Source of the DNA: Rhizobium sp. NXC24
GTDB taxonomy: Bacteria; Pseudomonadota; Alphaproteobacteria; Rhizobiales; Rhizobiaceae
Assembly (NCBI RefSeq): GCF_002944315.1
Contig: NZ_CP024311.1
Location: forward strand, 3,448,501-3,512,500
Direction of reading: 5' to 3'
Length of the DNA: 64,000 bases
Positions 43,178 through 51,942 of the stretch are shown piece by piece. The position numbers and the translations under genes were made by a program. The notes under the pieces were generated by a model. The model did no database searches and had not been told where the DNA came from. It was given only the letters and a program-made list of their open reading frames with translations. How positions within the stretch are numbered: the first letter of the stretch is position 1; every line of letters starts with the position of its first letter.

Positions 43178-43651
43178 TTGTCCAAGATTGCTCCATGCCT
43201 GTGGTTCGAGCGCGAGGCCGAGGAAGCCGCGACATTCTATGTCTCGCTATTTCCGGATTCACGCATCGATCACGTGCAGAAGAACCTAGTCGATACGCCG
43301 GCCGGCAAGGCCGACAGCGTGCTGGTCGTCGACTTTACGCTGGCGGGACAGCGCTTCATGGCGCTGAACGGTGGCATACGCTTCGAATATACCCATGCGA
43401 TCTCGCTGGCGGTGGATTGCAAGGATCAGGCAGAGGTCGACTGGCTGTGGGACGGTCTTGCCGACGGCGGCGAAATCGAGCAATGCGGCTGGCTGAAGGA
43501 CCGCTATGGCGTCTCCTGGCAGATCGTGCCGAGCGTGCTCAGTAAACTTCTGTCCGATCCCGATCCCGTCAAGGCCGCGCGCGTCATGCAGGCATTGATG
43601 CAAATGGTGAAGCTCGATATTGCCGGCCTGCAGAAGGCCTATGAGGGCTAG
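43178..43651 (+). CDS. VOC superfamily protein (PhnB/DinB-like glyoxalase fold)
   Basis: 157 residues from a TTG at 43178, with AAAGAGGAGA upstream, giving MSKIAPCLWFEREAEEAATFY. That opening, together with FPDSRIDHVQKN, VVDFTLAGQRFMALNGG and CGWLKDRYGVSWQIVPSVL, is typical of the 3-demethylubiquinone-9-methyltransferase-like VOC group. These proteins bind metal or small ligands; the name methyltransferase is historical and not supported. It is a stand-alone gene. The end DIAGLQKAYEG is also typical. Confidence 0.83.
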   Translation: MSKIAPCLWFEREAEEAATFYVSLFPDSRIDHVQKNLVDTPAGKADSVLVVDFTLAGQRFMALNGGIRFEYTHAISLAVDCKDQAEVDWLWDGLADGGEIEQCGWLKDRYGVSWQIVPSVLSKLLSDPDPVKAARVMQALMQMVKLDIAGLQKAYEG

Positions 43652-44007
43652 TCGGCAAAGTCTCCAACTTGGAGTTCCCGGTCGCCGCCCATGGCTGCGC
43701 CCGGGAGAAATCGGCTGCCGTCAGGCGTTCGATGGCGTGCAACTGGATGCAGTTCGGCACCGCTATGGCGCCATCGGCGAACAAACATTCATCCGTCGCA
43801 AAACGCTCCAACGCCAAGAATCGCGTTGGTCGCGCCAGGGCATGACTACTCGTATCGCCTTGTTTTTCTTAACCTTGACGTAAGTCCTGCCCTCCGGCGC
43901 GTCTTGCACCTGGCCATCCATTGGACTAGCGTTGCGCTACCGCCCTAAAATGGCGGGATTCTTGAAATATTTTCAAAAGATTATGCCGTCGTGTTTGGTG
44001 TAGGCGG
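43652..44007. other. Intergenic region of unclear content
   Basis: 356 bases between the VOC gene and the phosphatase gene. It contains CTCCAA-C-TTGGAG (43662-43674) and two short frames (43584-43817 minus, 43620-43883 plus) without ribosome sites or family features. It may be a decayed gene. The right end is AT-richer and could hold the phosphatase promoter. Confidence 0.35.
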
Positions 44008-44817
44008 ATGTCCATGACCGGACTAATCGATCAACTTTTCGGCAGGAGAGCGGCGAAGTCCATGGAACCGCGATCCCGCATTGATCTGACAGCGGAAGGC
44101 TACACCGCCATCTATGCGCTGAGCGACATTCATGGCTGCTACGACGCGTTGATCGAAGCGGAAAGGCATATCGTTGCGGATGCCGTCACGATCCCCGGCC
44201 GGAAACTCCTAATGTTCCTCGGCGATTATGTCGATCGTGGTCCGCGATCGAACGACGTGCTGCAGCATCTGTGCGAGCCGCCACCTGTGGGCTTTGACCG
44301 CTATATCCTTTGCGGCAATCACGACGATGTCTTCCTGAAATTCCTGGACGATCCGCGCGCCAACAGCCATTGGCTCGAGTTCGGCGCCGTACAGACACTC
44401 GCCTCCTATGGCGTCGACGTGGAATATCTGCTGCTCGAAGAAGGCAGGAGCATCGAAGAACTCTGCGAAACCGTTCTTCAGGCCATGCCGCCGGCGCATG
44501 TCGAATTGCTGCGCTCCCTGCCGATCGCCATCATCATCGGTCCCCTCCTTTTCGTCCATGCCGGCATCCGGCCTGCCATACCGCTGGAACAGCAGACCGA
44601 CGAAGACCTGATCTGGATCCGCGACCCCTTCCTCTCCGAAGGTCCGCAATTGCCGGTGCTGGTGGTGCATGGCCATACGCCGACCGCGCGGCCCGACTTT
44701 GGCAATCATCGCATTGGCATCGACACGGCCGCCGCCATGGGCGGAAGCCTGACGGTGCTCAAGATCGCGGCGGGCGAATGCTCGATCCTCACACAGACCT
44801 TCGAGCCACGCCGCTGA
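44008..44817 (+). CDS. PPP-family metallophosphoesterase
   Basis: 269 residues; an ATG six bases later has better spacing from TAGGCGG. All metal-site motifs of serine/threonine PPP phosphatases are present: SDIHGCY near residue 38, GDYVDRG near 71, GNHDD near 99, HAGIR near 185 and HGHTP near 226. Soluble, no signal peptide. It could act as a bacterial PrpA-type protein phosphatase or on Ap4A. It stands alone, closed by a strong terminator. A possible partner for PrkA, but no sequence evidence links them. Confidence 0.9.
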   Translation: MSMTGLIDQLFGRRAAKSMEPRSRIDLTAEGYTAIYALSDIHGCYDALIEAERHIVADAVTIPGRKLLMFLGDYVDRGPRSNDVLQHLCEPPPVGFDRYILCGNHDDVFLKFLDDPRANSHWLEFGAVQTLASYGVDVEYLLLEEGRSIEELCETVLQAMPPAHVELLRSLPIAIIIGPLLFVHAGIRPAIPLEQQTDEDLIWIRDPFLSEGPQLPVLVVHGHTPTARPDFGNHRIGIDTAAAMGGSLTVLKIAAGECSILTQTFEPRR

Positions 44818-44827
44818 AAATAAAAAA

Positions 44828-44851
44828 GGGCCCCGGCACAAGCCGGGGCCC
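44828..44851. terminator. Bidirectional intrinsic terminator
   Basis: Perfect ten-pair stem GGGCCCCGGC / GCCGGGGCCC with an ACAA loop, flanked by an A-run on the left and CTTT on the right. It lies between the converging phosphatase and RND transporter genes and can serve both. Confidence 0.85.
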
Positions 44852-44874
44852 CTTTCACGCTCTGCCCGCGCTTT

Positions 44875-47800
44875 TTATTCCGCTGCCATAGCTGGTGGTA
44901 GATGATGTACGGCGTCGTTGCTCTCCTGCTCTTCGACGGGCTGCTGTCCTTTCTTCTTCGGCTCGCGGCCGAAAAAGAGCGCATAGCCCGCCGGCAGCAC
45001 GAAGATGGTCAGCACTGTGGCAACCAGGATGCCGCCCATCATGGCGTAGGCAAGTGGACCCCAGAAAACGCCGCGCGAGATCGGGATCAGCGCCAGAACC
45101 GCCGTCAACGCCGTCAGCATGATCGGCCGGAAACGGCGGACGGCCGAGCCAATGATCGCTTCCTTCCGGTCCATGCCCGCCGCGATGTCCTGATCGATCT
45201 GGTCGACGAGGATGATCGAATTGCGGATGATGATACCAAGCAGCGCGATGACGCCAAGGATCGCCACGAAGCCGAAGGGCGCGCCGCTGATCAGCAGGGC
45301 ACCGGCTGCACCGATGATGCCGAGCGGACCGGTGGAGAGCACCAGCATCGCCTTGCCGAAGTGCTGGAGCTGCGCCATCAGCAGCACGACGATGATGACC
45401 AGCATGATCGGTGCCTTGGCGGCGATCGAGGCCTGGCTTTCGGCGCTGTCTTCGGCACCGCCCTGAATCTCGATCTTGTAGCCCGCCGGCAGGCTGTTTC
45501 TGAGATCGGCCATGTCGTTGTAGAGTTTGGCCGTCACGTCGTTCGACTGAACATTGTCGGGAAGCGTCGCCCTAACCGTGATCGTCGGCAGGCGGTCGCG
45601 GCGCCACTCGATGCTCTGCTCCATGACGGGCACGACCTTTGCGACCTGCGACAACGGCACGAAACCGCCGGAGTCGGTCGGGATATAGATGGAATTGACC
45701 GAAGTCAGCAGATGGCGGCTTGCCTCTGGCTCCCGTGCAACGATGCCGACGGTCTCCTCGCCCTCACGATAATTGTCGAGGGTGACGCCGGACATCGAGG
45801 CCTGCAGCATCTGGCGGATACGCTGCGAGGTGACGCCGAGTGCACGGGCGCGGTCCTGATCGATCACCAGCTTCATGGCCGGCACCGGCTCCAGCCAGTC
45901 GTCATGGATAGCGCCGAGCAGCGGGTTCTGCGCGAAGCGCGCTTTTACATCATCGGCGATATGGCGAACCTCCTGCCGGTCCGGACCCATGACACGCAAC
46001 TGCACCGGCCAGCCGGTCGGCGGACCGAGGAACAGGCGGTCCACCTTGGCGCGGACCGAGGGGAAGTCGGCGGCAAGCATGCTGCGCAGCTTGACGATCA
46101 ATCGCTCGCGCGCCGGCTCGTCCTTGGCCATGACCAGCAACTGGGCATAGTTCGGGTTGGTGAGCTGCTGATCGAGCGGCAGGAAGAAGCGCGGGGCACC
46201 TTCGCCGACATAGGTGGCGATGAACCGCTTGTCGGGATCATCGGCCATGCGGGCCTGCAACCTCTGCGCCTGGCGTTCGACTTCCTTGATGCTGGTGCCT
46301 TCCGGCAGCCAGAGATCGACCAGAATTTCCGGACGCGAAGACTGCGGGAAGAAGTTCTGCGGAATGAACTGGAACGACCACAAGCTGCCGACGAAAGCGG
46401 CGAGCGTCAGAAGCAGCACGATGACGCGATGGCGCACGGCCCAGCTCACCGACGACCGCAGGCGGCGGTAGAAGCGCGTATCGAAGACGTCGTGATGCTC
46501 GCCGGCATGATGCCGCTGCTTCAGGATCATATAGCCGAGCCAGGGCGTGAAGTAGACCGCCACGAACCAGGAAATCACCAGCGCGATACCGACGACATAG
46601 AAGAGCGTGCGAACGTATTCACCGGCCGTCGACGCGGCGAAGCCGACTGGGATGAAGCCCGCCGTGGTGATCAGCGTACCCGTCAGCATCGGAAAGGCGG
46701 TCGAGGAATAGGCAAAGCTTGCCGCATCGAGCTTGACCAGCCCCTCCTCCAGCTTGCGTTCCATCAATTCGACCACGATCATCGCGTCGTCGACGAGGAG
46801 ACCGAGCGCGATGATGAGGGCGCCGAGCGAGATACGCTGCAGGTCGATGCCGAGCTCGTACATGAGCGCGAAGGTCGCAGCCAGCACCAGCGGAATGGCG
46901 ATGGCGATCACCAGGCCGGAGCGCCAGCCGATCGACAGGAAGGAGACGATCAGCACGATCACCAGCGCTTCGCCGAGCGCATGCATGAACTCGCTGATGG
47001 CGTCCGTCACCACTTCCGGCTGGTTGGAGATCTGGTCGACCTGCACGCCGACCGGCAGCGATGCCTCGAAACGCTTGTAGGTCTCTTCCACCGCCTTGCC
47101 GACGTCGGTCACCTTGTTGCCATTGGCCATGACGACGCCGAGCTGGACGCTCTCGTGACCGTTATAGAGGAACTTGGCCGTGTAAGGATCCTGTAGCCCG
47201 GCGCTGACCGTCGCTATATCGCCGAGACGCGTCACCTGGCCGCCGGCGGTCAGCCGGAGATTCTTGATATCCTCGATCTTGTTGACGTCCCCCTCGACCG
47301 AGATGCGAACCGAGCGCGTGCTGGTATCGACGGTGCCGGCCGGATCGACATTGTTCTGGCCGACGATCGCGTTCTGCAGGGCGGTCAGCGTCAGGCCGCG
47401 CTCGGCCAGCACCTTGGAGGAGACATCGATATAGATCTGCTCGGGCTGATCGCCGATGATCACAGCCTTCTCGACGCCGGGCGTCTCGAGCAGCATATCA
47501 CGGGCTTGGATCGCGAATTTCTTCAACTCAGGATAGCTGTAGCCGGCACCGCTGATCGAATGCAGGGTGATGAAGGTATCGCCGAACTCATCGTTGAAAT
47601 AGGGGCCGAGCAGGCCGGAGGGCAGCGTGTTGGCGATATCGCCGACCTTCTTGCGCACCTGATAGAAGGCGTCCTTCACCTGTTCGGTGTTCGTGTCGCC
47701 CTTGATCTGGACGGTGGTGATGGCAAAGCCGGCGCGGGTATAGGATTTGACCCAATCGAGATGCGGGGTTTCCTGCAGCTTGCGCTCGATCTTGTTGACC

Positions 47801-48024
47801 ACCTGGTCTTCCATGTCCTGCAGCGAGGCGCCAGGCCAGATGGTCTGCACGACCATGACGCGGAAGGTGAAATCCGGATCTTCCTTCTGGCCCATGTGCG
47901 TGAGCCCAAGCGCGCCGGCGATGATGATCAGCGCGAACAGGAAGCGCGCGATGCTCGGATGGCCGATCGCCCAACGCGACAGGTTGAAGCGCTTCTTTTC
48001 GTCGGAGGTGCTGTTGATAATCAT
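44875..48024 (-). CDS. RND family multidrug efflux transporter
   Basis: 1049-residue inner-membrane proton-driven pump of the AcrB/HAE1 class. The first helix is FLFALIIIAGALGLT near residue 28. Two periplasmic domains alternate with two six-helix bundles. The proton-relay helix IALGLLVDDAMIVVELMERK near 395-415 has the paired aspartates of TM4. It works with the adaptor encoded 20 bases upstream and an outer-membrane channel not encoded here. The first gene of the operon is a TetR repressor. Likely substrates are drugs, dyes or plant compounds, by family only. Confidence 0.95.
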   Translation of the reverse strand: MIINSTSDEKKRFNLSRWAIGHPSIARFLFALIIIAGALGLTHMGQKEDPDFTFRVMVVQTIWPGASLQDMEDQVVNKIERKLQETPHLDWVKSYTRAGFAITTVQIKGDTNTEQVKDAFYQVRKKVGDIANTLPSGLLGPYFNDEFGDTFITLHSISGAGYSYPELKKFAIQARDMLLETPGVEKAVIIGDQPEQIYIDVSSKVLAERGLTLTALQNAIVGQNNVDPAGTVDTSTRSVRISVEGDVNKIEDIKNLRLTAGGQVTRLGDIATVSAGLQDPYTAKFLYNGHESVQLGVVMANGNKVTDVGKAVEETYKRFEASLPVGVQVDQISNQPEVVTDAISEFMHALGEALVIVLIVSFLSIGWRSGLVIAIAIPLVLAATFALMYELGIDLQRISLGALIIALGLLVDDAMIVVELMERKLEEGLVKLDAASFAYSSTAFPMLTGTLITTAGFIPVGFAASTAGEYVRTLFYVVGIALVISWFVAVYFTPWLGYMILKQRHHAGEHHDVFDTRFYRRLRSSVSWAVRHRVIVLLLTLAAFVGSLWSFQFIPQNFFPQSSRPEILVDLWLPEGTSIKEVERQAQRLQARMADDPDKRFIATYVGEGAPRFFLPLDQQLTNPNYAQLLVMAKDEPARERLIVKLRSMLAADFPSVRAKVDRLFLGPPTGWPVQLRVMGPDRQEVRHIADDVKARFAQNPLLGAIHDDWLEPVPAMKLVIDQDRARALGVTSQRIRQMLQASMSGVTLDNYREGEETVGIVAREPEASRHLLTSVNSIYIPTDSGGFVPLSQVAKVVPVMEQSIEWRRDRLPTITVRATLPDNVQSNDVTAKLYNDMADLRNSLPAGYKIEIQGGAEDSAESQASIAAKAPIMLVIIVVLLMAQLQHFGKAMLVLSTGPLGIIGAAGALLISGAPFGFVAILGVIALLGIIIRNSIILVDQIDQDIAAGMDRKEAIIGSAVRRFRPIMLTALTAVLALIPISRGVFWGPLAYAMMGGILVATVLTIFVLPAGYALFFGREPKKKGQQPVEEQESNDAVHHLPPAMAAE

Positions 48025-48044
48025 TGTCCCGCCCCTCGATCCTT

Positions 48045-49193
48045 TCAGCGCACGATATCGGCAGCCGCGGCGCTGCCATGTGTCTCAGCCGAAGCCTGCT
48101 GCCCGGTCGGCACCTTGACCTTCATGTTCTCGCTCATGAATTGCGTGCCGGCGGCAACGACGACGTCACCGGCCTTGAGGCCATCGGCGACACGCACGCC
48201 ATCATCGGCAAAGTCGGCAACCTTGACGCTGCGGGAGTGCACGGTGCCGGCACTGCGGTCGACCAACCAGACGATCTGCTGACCGTCCTTCTCCGCAAGC
48301 GCGCTCAGCGGAATGGAGACGAAAGGCCGGGTATTGTCGGCCAGCGCCTCGATGGTCGCGGTCATGCCGAGCAGCACGCGCGGATCGTTGGGCAGGCTGA
48401 CGCGGACCGCAAAGGTACGCGACTGCGCGTCGGCGCTTCCGGATACCTCACGCACCTTGCCGTCCAGCACCAGCGCGTCATCGGACCAGAAGCGCGCCTT
48501 GACGTCCTTACCGACCTTGAATTGCGCAATATCCATTTCCGGGACAGCGATCTGCGCTTCCTTCTCACCGTCGACGGCAACGGTGATGACGGGCGTGCCG
48601 GAGCCGACCACCTGACCGACATCGGCATTGATGGTCGTCACGATGCCGTTCATGTCCGAAGTCAGATCGGTATAGGCGACCTGGTTCTTCGCTTCCGCCA
48701 AGGCCGACACGGCTGAATCCCGCGTCGATACGGCCTGGTCATAGGAAAGCTCGGCCTGTTCGAGCTGCGATTTCGGCGAAACGTTCTTGTCGAAGAGCTG
48801 CTGCGCGCGATTGCGGGCGAGCTCCGTGGTCTGCACCTGCTTCTCGGCCGCATCGAGATCGGCCTGGGAGCGGCGCACGGCTAAAGCGTAATCGGTGGAG
48901 TCGATGCGGGCGAGCACGTCGCCGGGCTTGACCTTCTCGCCGATATCCACCTTGCGCTCGACGATCTTGCCGTTGACCCGGAAGCCGAGGTTCATATCCG
49001 TCCGCGCCTTGACCGCACCGGAATAGTCGAGCTTGCGCGTCGTATCCGCCTGGGCGATCTCGACCACTTTCACCGGCCGGATCACCTCCGCAGTCTCTTC
49101 TTTCTTCTCGTTGCAGCCCGAAAGCGTGAGCGCAACGGCAGCAAAGACGGCAGCGCCGGCAGCGGATCGTATGTTGGTCGTCAGCGAAACCAT
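48045..49193 (-). CDS. RND efflux adaptor (membrane fusion) lipoprotein
   Basis: 382 residues from the ATG at 49193 with AAGGAG upstream. The lipobox LSGC gives lipid attachment at C27. The order is beta-barrel/lipoyl first half (GFRVNGKIVERKVDIGEKVKPGDVLARID near 60-88), a coiled coil at about 90-160 (ADLDAAEKQVQTTELARNRAQQ...), and a second lipoyl and barrel part. It bridges the inner-membrane pump and an outer-membrane channel. It is between the TetR gene (73 bases upstream) and the pump (20 bases downstream). Confidence 0.94.
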   Translation of the reverse strand: MVSLTTNIRSAAGAAVFAAVALTLSGCNEKKEETAEVIRPVKVVEIAQADTTRKLDYSGAVKARTDMNLGFRVNGKIVERKVDIGEKVKPGDVLARIDSTDYALAVRRSQADLDAAEKQVQTTELARNRAQQLFDKNVSPKSQLEQAELSYDQAVSTRDSAVSALAEAKNQVAYTDLTSDMNGIVTTINADVGQVVGSGTPVITVAVDGEKEAQIAVPEMDIAQFKVGKDVKARFWSDDALVLDGKVREVSGSADAQSRTFAVRVSLPNDPRVLLGMTATIEALADNTRPFVSIPLSALAEKDGQQIVWLVDRSAGTVHSRSVKVADFADDGVRVADGLKAGDVVVAAGTQFMSENMKVKVPTGQQASAETHGSAAAADIVR

Positions 49194-49266
49194 GTCGCTC
49201 TCCTTGATCAAACGGCTTTAGTCAAATGCAATGCAAAGGCGCGTGGATCATCCAATGCGCGTACTA

Positions 49267-49875
49267 CTATTTCTTTAGCGCTCTGATAGCAAATTCGATA
49301 AGATCGTCCGGTTCCGCCCGGTTCGTCTTCGCAAGACATTGCGCGACCATTTGCGGGTGGCACAAAATGATTGTCGCCGCGCCGAAGCATTTCGAGGCGG
49401 CGACTGGATCCTGTTCGAAAAACTCGCCGGCGGCGATGCCTTCGGCAATGATTTCAGCCATGAGGTCATGGATCCGGTCAATGTGCTTTTCGATGACATG
49501 CCAATCGCGCTCGATGGCGACGACGACCATCTCATGCACCTTCTGTTCGTCGAGCATCGTCTCGAGCGTCAACTTGTATTGGGCATGGACATAAGTGCGC
49601 AGCCGCTCGGAAGCGCTGATCGGCATGTGACGGATGTCGTAGGCCATCTTGTAGCTCAGCGCGAGCATGCGGCCGCACAGGGCCTGGTGGATTTCCGTCT
49701 TGGACGCGAAGAACCGATAGATATTCGCGGTCGACATACCGAGATCACGGGCGATATCGGCAACCGTCGTCTTGCTGTAGCCGTAGTGGCGAAACAGTTT
49801 TTCGGCGGAATCGAGAATCCGCGTTACGTTCTCCTGACGTGCAAGATCGGCGCTAACCGCAGAAGGATCGAGCAT
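49267..49875 (-). CDS. TetR family repressor of the RND operon
   Basis: 202-residue regulator. The N-terminal helix-turn-helix is TTVADIARDLGMSTANIYRFF near residues 35-57, in the usual TetR position; the C-terminal part is helical and carries the ligand pocket. It is the first gene of the three-gene efflux operon, so it probably represses its own transcription and that of the pump. A 42-base perfect inverted-repeat element ends 12 bases upstream of its start codon and is the obvious operator. The inducer is unknown. Confidence 0.92.
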   Translation of the reverse strand: MLDPSAVSADLARQENVTRILDSAEKLFRHYGYSKTTVADIARDLGMSTANIYRFFASKTEIHQALCGRMLALSYKMAYDIRHMPISASERLRTYVHAQYKLTLETMLDEQKVHEMVVVAIERDWHVIEKHIDRIHDLMAEIIAEGIAAGEFFEQDPVAASKCFGAATIILCHPQMVAQCLAKTNRAEPDDLIEFAIRALKK

Positions 49876-49887
49876 TGGGTTGCTTCC

Positions 49888-49929
49888 GATTTACGAGTGA
49901 CGATTTTTAATTTTCGTCACTCGTAAATC
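49888..49929 (-). promoter_or_regulatory. Large palindrome, TetR operator candidate
   Basis: Sixteen-base perfect arms GATTTACGAGTGACGA (49888-49903) and TCGTCACTCGTAAATC (49914-49929) flank a ten-base T/A-rich spacer. The element lies just upstream of the tetR-adaptor-pump operon. Its size would allow two TetR dimers. It could also fold as an RNA hairpin if transcribed. Confidence 0.8.
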
Positions 49930-50007
49930 ATCAAGGCTCAAATGTCAAGAAGCCGCTCCGCGAAACGAGGCGGTTGAGACGCTGTCGATGGAGTCAGATT
50001 GCGATAA

Positions 50008-50487
50008 TTAGATACGCAGAAGCGACGGCTGGAAACGGCGGACGCTGAGGAAGCCGACGATCAGGAACGCGAGCAGCAATACGGTCTGTACGGCGAGGAT
50101 CGGCGGCTCGTTCCCCATGGGTGCCAGCGTATTGAGCAATGGAATTTTCTGGAAGGACTGAACGATCAGCACAACACAATTGAGATAGAGCATCAGCAGG
50201 CTGCCGACGATGAAAACAAGCCGCCAGATACCGGCCATCCGCTGCCTGTAGCGGGCGATTGCCGTCGGAATGAAAAGCAGAACGGTGATGATGCCGAATA
50301 CGATGCCGGGCGTAATGCCGTTGAAAGGAAAGAGGAATCCGGTCAAACTCGTGAGCAGAATGGTGACCATGTAGACAAACGTGGAGCGCTCATGGCGCTT
50401 CACGGAAATCAATCCCTCTGCGACGACGATGCCGGCAGCGATGGAGATCAGGCTGATAATGACGTGAATCAACGTGAGTCCGGACAT
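50008..50487 (-). CDS. Four-helix membrane protein of unknown function
   Basis: 159 residues from the ATG at 50487 with AGGGGA upstream. Four hydrophobic helices are clear: LIHVIISLISIAAGIVVAEG near 5-25, the FVYMVTILLTSLTGFLFPF region, VFGIITVLLFIPTAIA, and LVFIVGSLLMLYLNCVVLIV, with a last segment IVGFLS. The tail is basic. I do not recognise a family with confidence. It stands alone between the two TetR genes, on the minus strand. Confidence 0.75.
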   Translation of the reverse strand: MSGLTLIHVIISLISIAAGIVVAEGLISVKRHERSTFVYMVTILLTSLTGFLFPFNGITPGIVFGIITVLLFIPTAIARYRQRMAGIWRLVFIVGSLLMLYLNCVVLIVQSFQKIPLLNTLAPMGNEPPILAVQTVLLLAFLIVGFLSVRRFQPSLLRI

Positions 50488-50637
50488 TCTGCAATCCCCT
50501 TTTCGCAATGCATTTTCCGTGAAAAGGATAGTCCGGGCCCTGGATGCGGGATTGTACATTTACGGCGGAATATGAGCGCACTATCCCGCATTTTCCAAGC
50601 CTCTTATGCGGGATCAGATTAATCGCAGGGCCCGCTC

Positions 50638-51228
50638 TCAGAGTTGACTTGTCACCATCTGCATGATGAGCGTGATACGTTGAGCCCGGAAAGCGGGTCT
50701 TATCCTGCCGTGACGTTCAAGCTCCGCCAGACCGTGAAGTGCCGCCCAAAAAGTTTCGGTAGCCGTATCCACATCCCGGGAGAACGGCGCGATCACCGTC
50801 GCCATGGCTCCGAAACCATCGCGAAGTTGAGCTGGCGTGTCGGATCTGGCGAAGCGGAGGCCAGTCGGCAGAACGAACATCGCCTCGTACATCGCAGGGC
50901 GAGCGAAAGCGAAATCGAGATAGGCGACTGCGATGTCTTCCACTCGCTCCTTTGATGTGGATGATGGCCGGATCGCGGCGCCGAGCATCGCAGCCAATTC
51001 GCCGAAGCCTTCGAGCGCGACCGCTCCGACGATCTGGTCGCGATTTTCAAAATGCGAATAGAGAACTGGCTGACTGTATTCTATCTCCTCGGCGAGGCGC
51101 CGGATCGTGACGGAAGCCCAGCCGTCGCGTTCCGCGATCGTCCTCGCAGCGACGACGATCCTCCGTTCACGTTCGGCCCGTTCTCGAGTCTTGCGTTCGC
51201 TGATACCCACCCGTGCCTCAATCTTCAT
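50638..51228 (-). CDS. TetR family regulator, divergent from DoxX gene
   Basis: 196-residue regulator with an Arg-rich N-terminus (ERKTRERAERERR). The helix-turn-helix is VTIRRLAEEIEYSQPVLYSHFENRD near residues 40-64; note the EYSQPVLYSHF recognition helix, which is a variant of the usual S..T.Y.HF pattern. The C-terminal part is a WHG-like TetR domain. It is divergent from the DoxX-like gene across 107 bases that hold a CTAGCA-G-TGCTAG palindrome between promoter elements, so it most likely represses that gene. Confidence 0.9.
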   Translation of the reverse strand: MKIEARVGISERKTRERAERERRIVVAARTIAERDGWASVTIRRLAEEIEYSQPVLYSHFENRDQIVGAVALEGFGELAAMLGAAIRPSSTSKERVEDIAVAYLDFAFARPAMYEAMFVLPTGLRFARSDTPAQLRDGFGAMATVIAPFSRDVDTATETFWAALHGLAELERHGRIRPAFRAQRITLIMQMVTSQL

Positions 51229-51271
51229 GCGCGCGATTTTCCTGATGCAAAACTATCAAAAGGAACATTGA

Positions 51272-51300
51272 TTGACAAACTAGCAGTGCTAGATTAAATG
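51272..51300 (+). promoter_or_regulatory. DoxX-gene promoter with embedded TetR operator
   Basis: TTGACA (51272-51277) is the -35. A possible -10, TTAAAT (51294-51299), follows after 16 bases. The 13-base inverted repeat CTAGCA-G-TGCTAG (51280-51292) fits exactly between them, the typical site for a repressor that blocks polymerase. The divergent tetR gene starts 43 bases away on the other side. Confidence 0.65.
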
Positions 51301-51335
51301 ACGTCGCTATACAGAAGAGATCAACGGGTGTTCCA

Positions 51336-51686
51336 ATGAACATTTTCACAGGCGCAACATCGCTCGATACAATCCTCGTCTGGCTGGCCGCCGGGGCGTT
51401 TCTCGTCGGCGCTATCGTCAATGCGAGTGGACATCCGAAAATCCGCGCGGGTTTCGTGCGACTTGGATTTCCTTTCTGGTGGTGCTGGGTCACAGCCGCC
51501 TTCGAGCTTGCAACGGCGGTGCTCTTGATAACAGCTGGCACCCGATATATCGGGGCGGCGTTGGGCGCTTGCATTATGCTCGCCGCGATCGCTGCCATTG
51601 TCCGTATCCGGAACTATCGAGAGCTCCCGCCACCTTTCGTGTTCCTGTTGCTGCTGGCACTGGCAAGTGTCAGCGGTCAAGTCTGA
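51336..51686 (+). CDS. DoxX-like four-helix membrane protein
   Basis: 116 residues with four hydrophobic helices: TILVWLAAGAFLVGAIVNA near 12-30, FWWCWVTAAFELATAVLLIT near 48-66, GAALGACIMLAAIAAIV, and PPFVFLLLLALASVS. GHPKIRAGFVRLGFPFWW between helices one and two matches the DoxX-like (DUF6-type short) family, which are small membrane proteins of uncertain role, often TetR-controlled. It is a single gene, divergent from the TetR gene. Confidence 0.78.
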   Translation: MNIFTGATSLDTILVWLAAGAFLVGAIVNASGHPKIRAGFVRLGFPFWWCWVTAAFELATAVLLITAGTRYIGAALGACIMLAAIAAIVRIRNYRELPPPFVFLLLLALASVSGQV

Positions 51687-51899
51687 ATATCTCGCTGCAA
51701 CGAAACCTGACGATGCAAACAGGATGGGATCGTACATCGCGCCGATGGCGCAAAGCGATGCCGACGCAGCCCAGGGCGAAATGTCGATCGGCGACCTGCA
51801 AACTGCTCGCGCTCACGGCGAGTACGTAGCATGAGTTGCGCTGCGGTTCGCATCGGCTCATGCCGTCCGATGCCGTGCCCTAACGCCTGGCATGTAAAA

Positions 51900-51924
51900 A
51901 GCGCCGCACCATCGGCACGGCGCT
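51900..51924 (-). terminator. Intrinsic terminator of osmC
   Basis: Seven-base arms AGCGCCG and CGGCGCT, followed on the minus strand by TTTTTA. It lies 18 bases past the osmC stop. Confidence 0.7.
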
Positions 51925-51942
51925 CTCCATCGAAAGGACTGC

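Noticed and set aside
43584..43817. 77-codon minus-strand frame across the VOC gene end
   Set aside because: Overlaps the VOC gene antisense and lacks a start signal; at best a remnant.
44902..47196. 764-codon open frame on the plus strand
   Set aside because: It is antisense to the RND pump gene, whose motifs and length are complete. The frame is an Asp/Arg/His-rich shadow of high-GC codons.
51724..51834. 36-codon plus-strand frame after the DoxX-like gene
   Set aside because: Protein-like composition but no ribosome site, no family and too short to judge.
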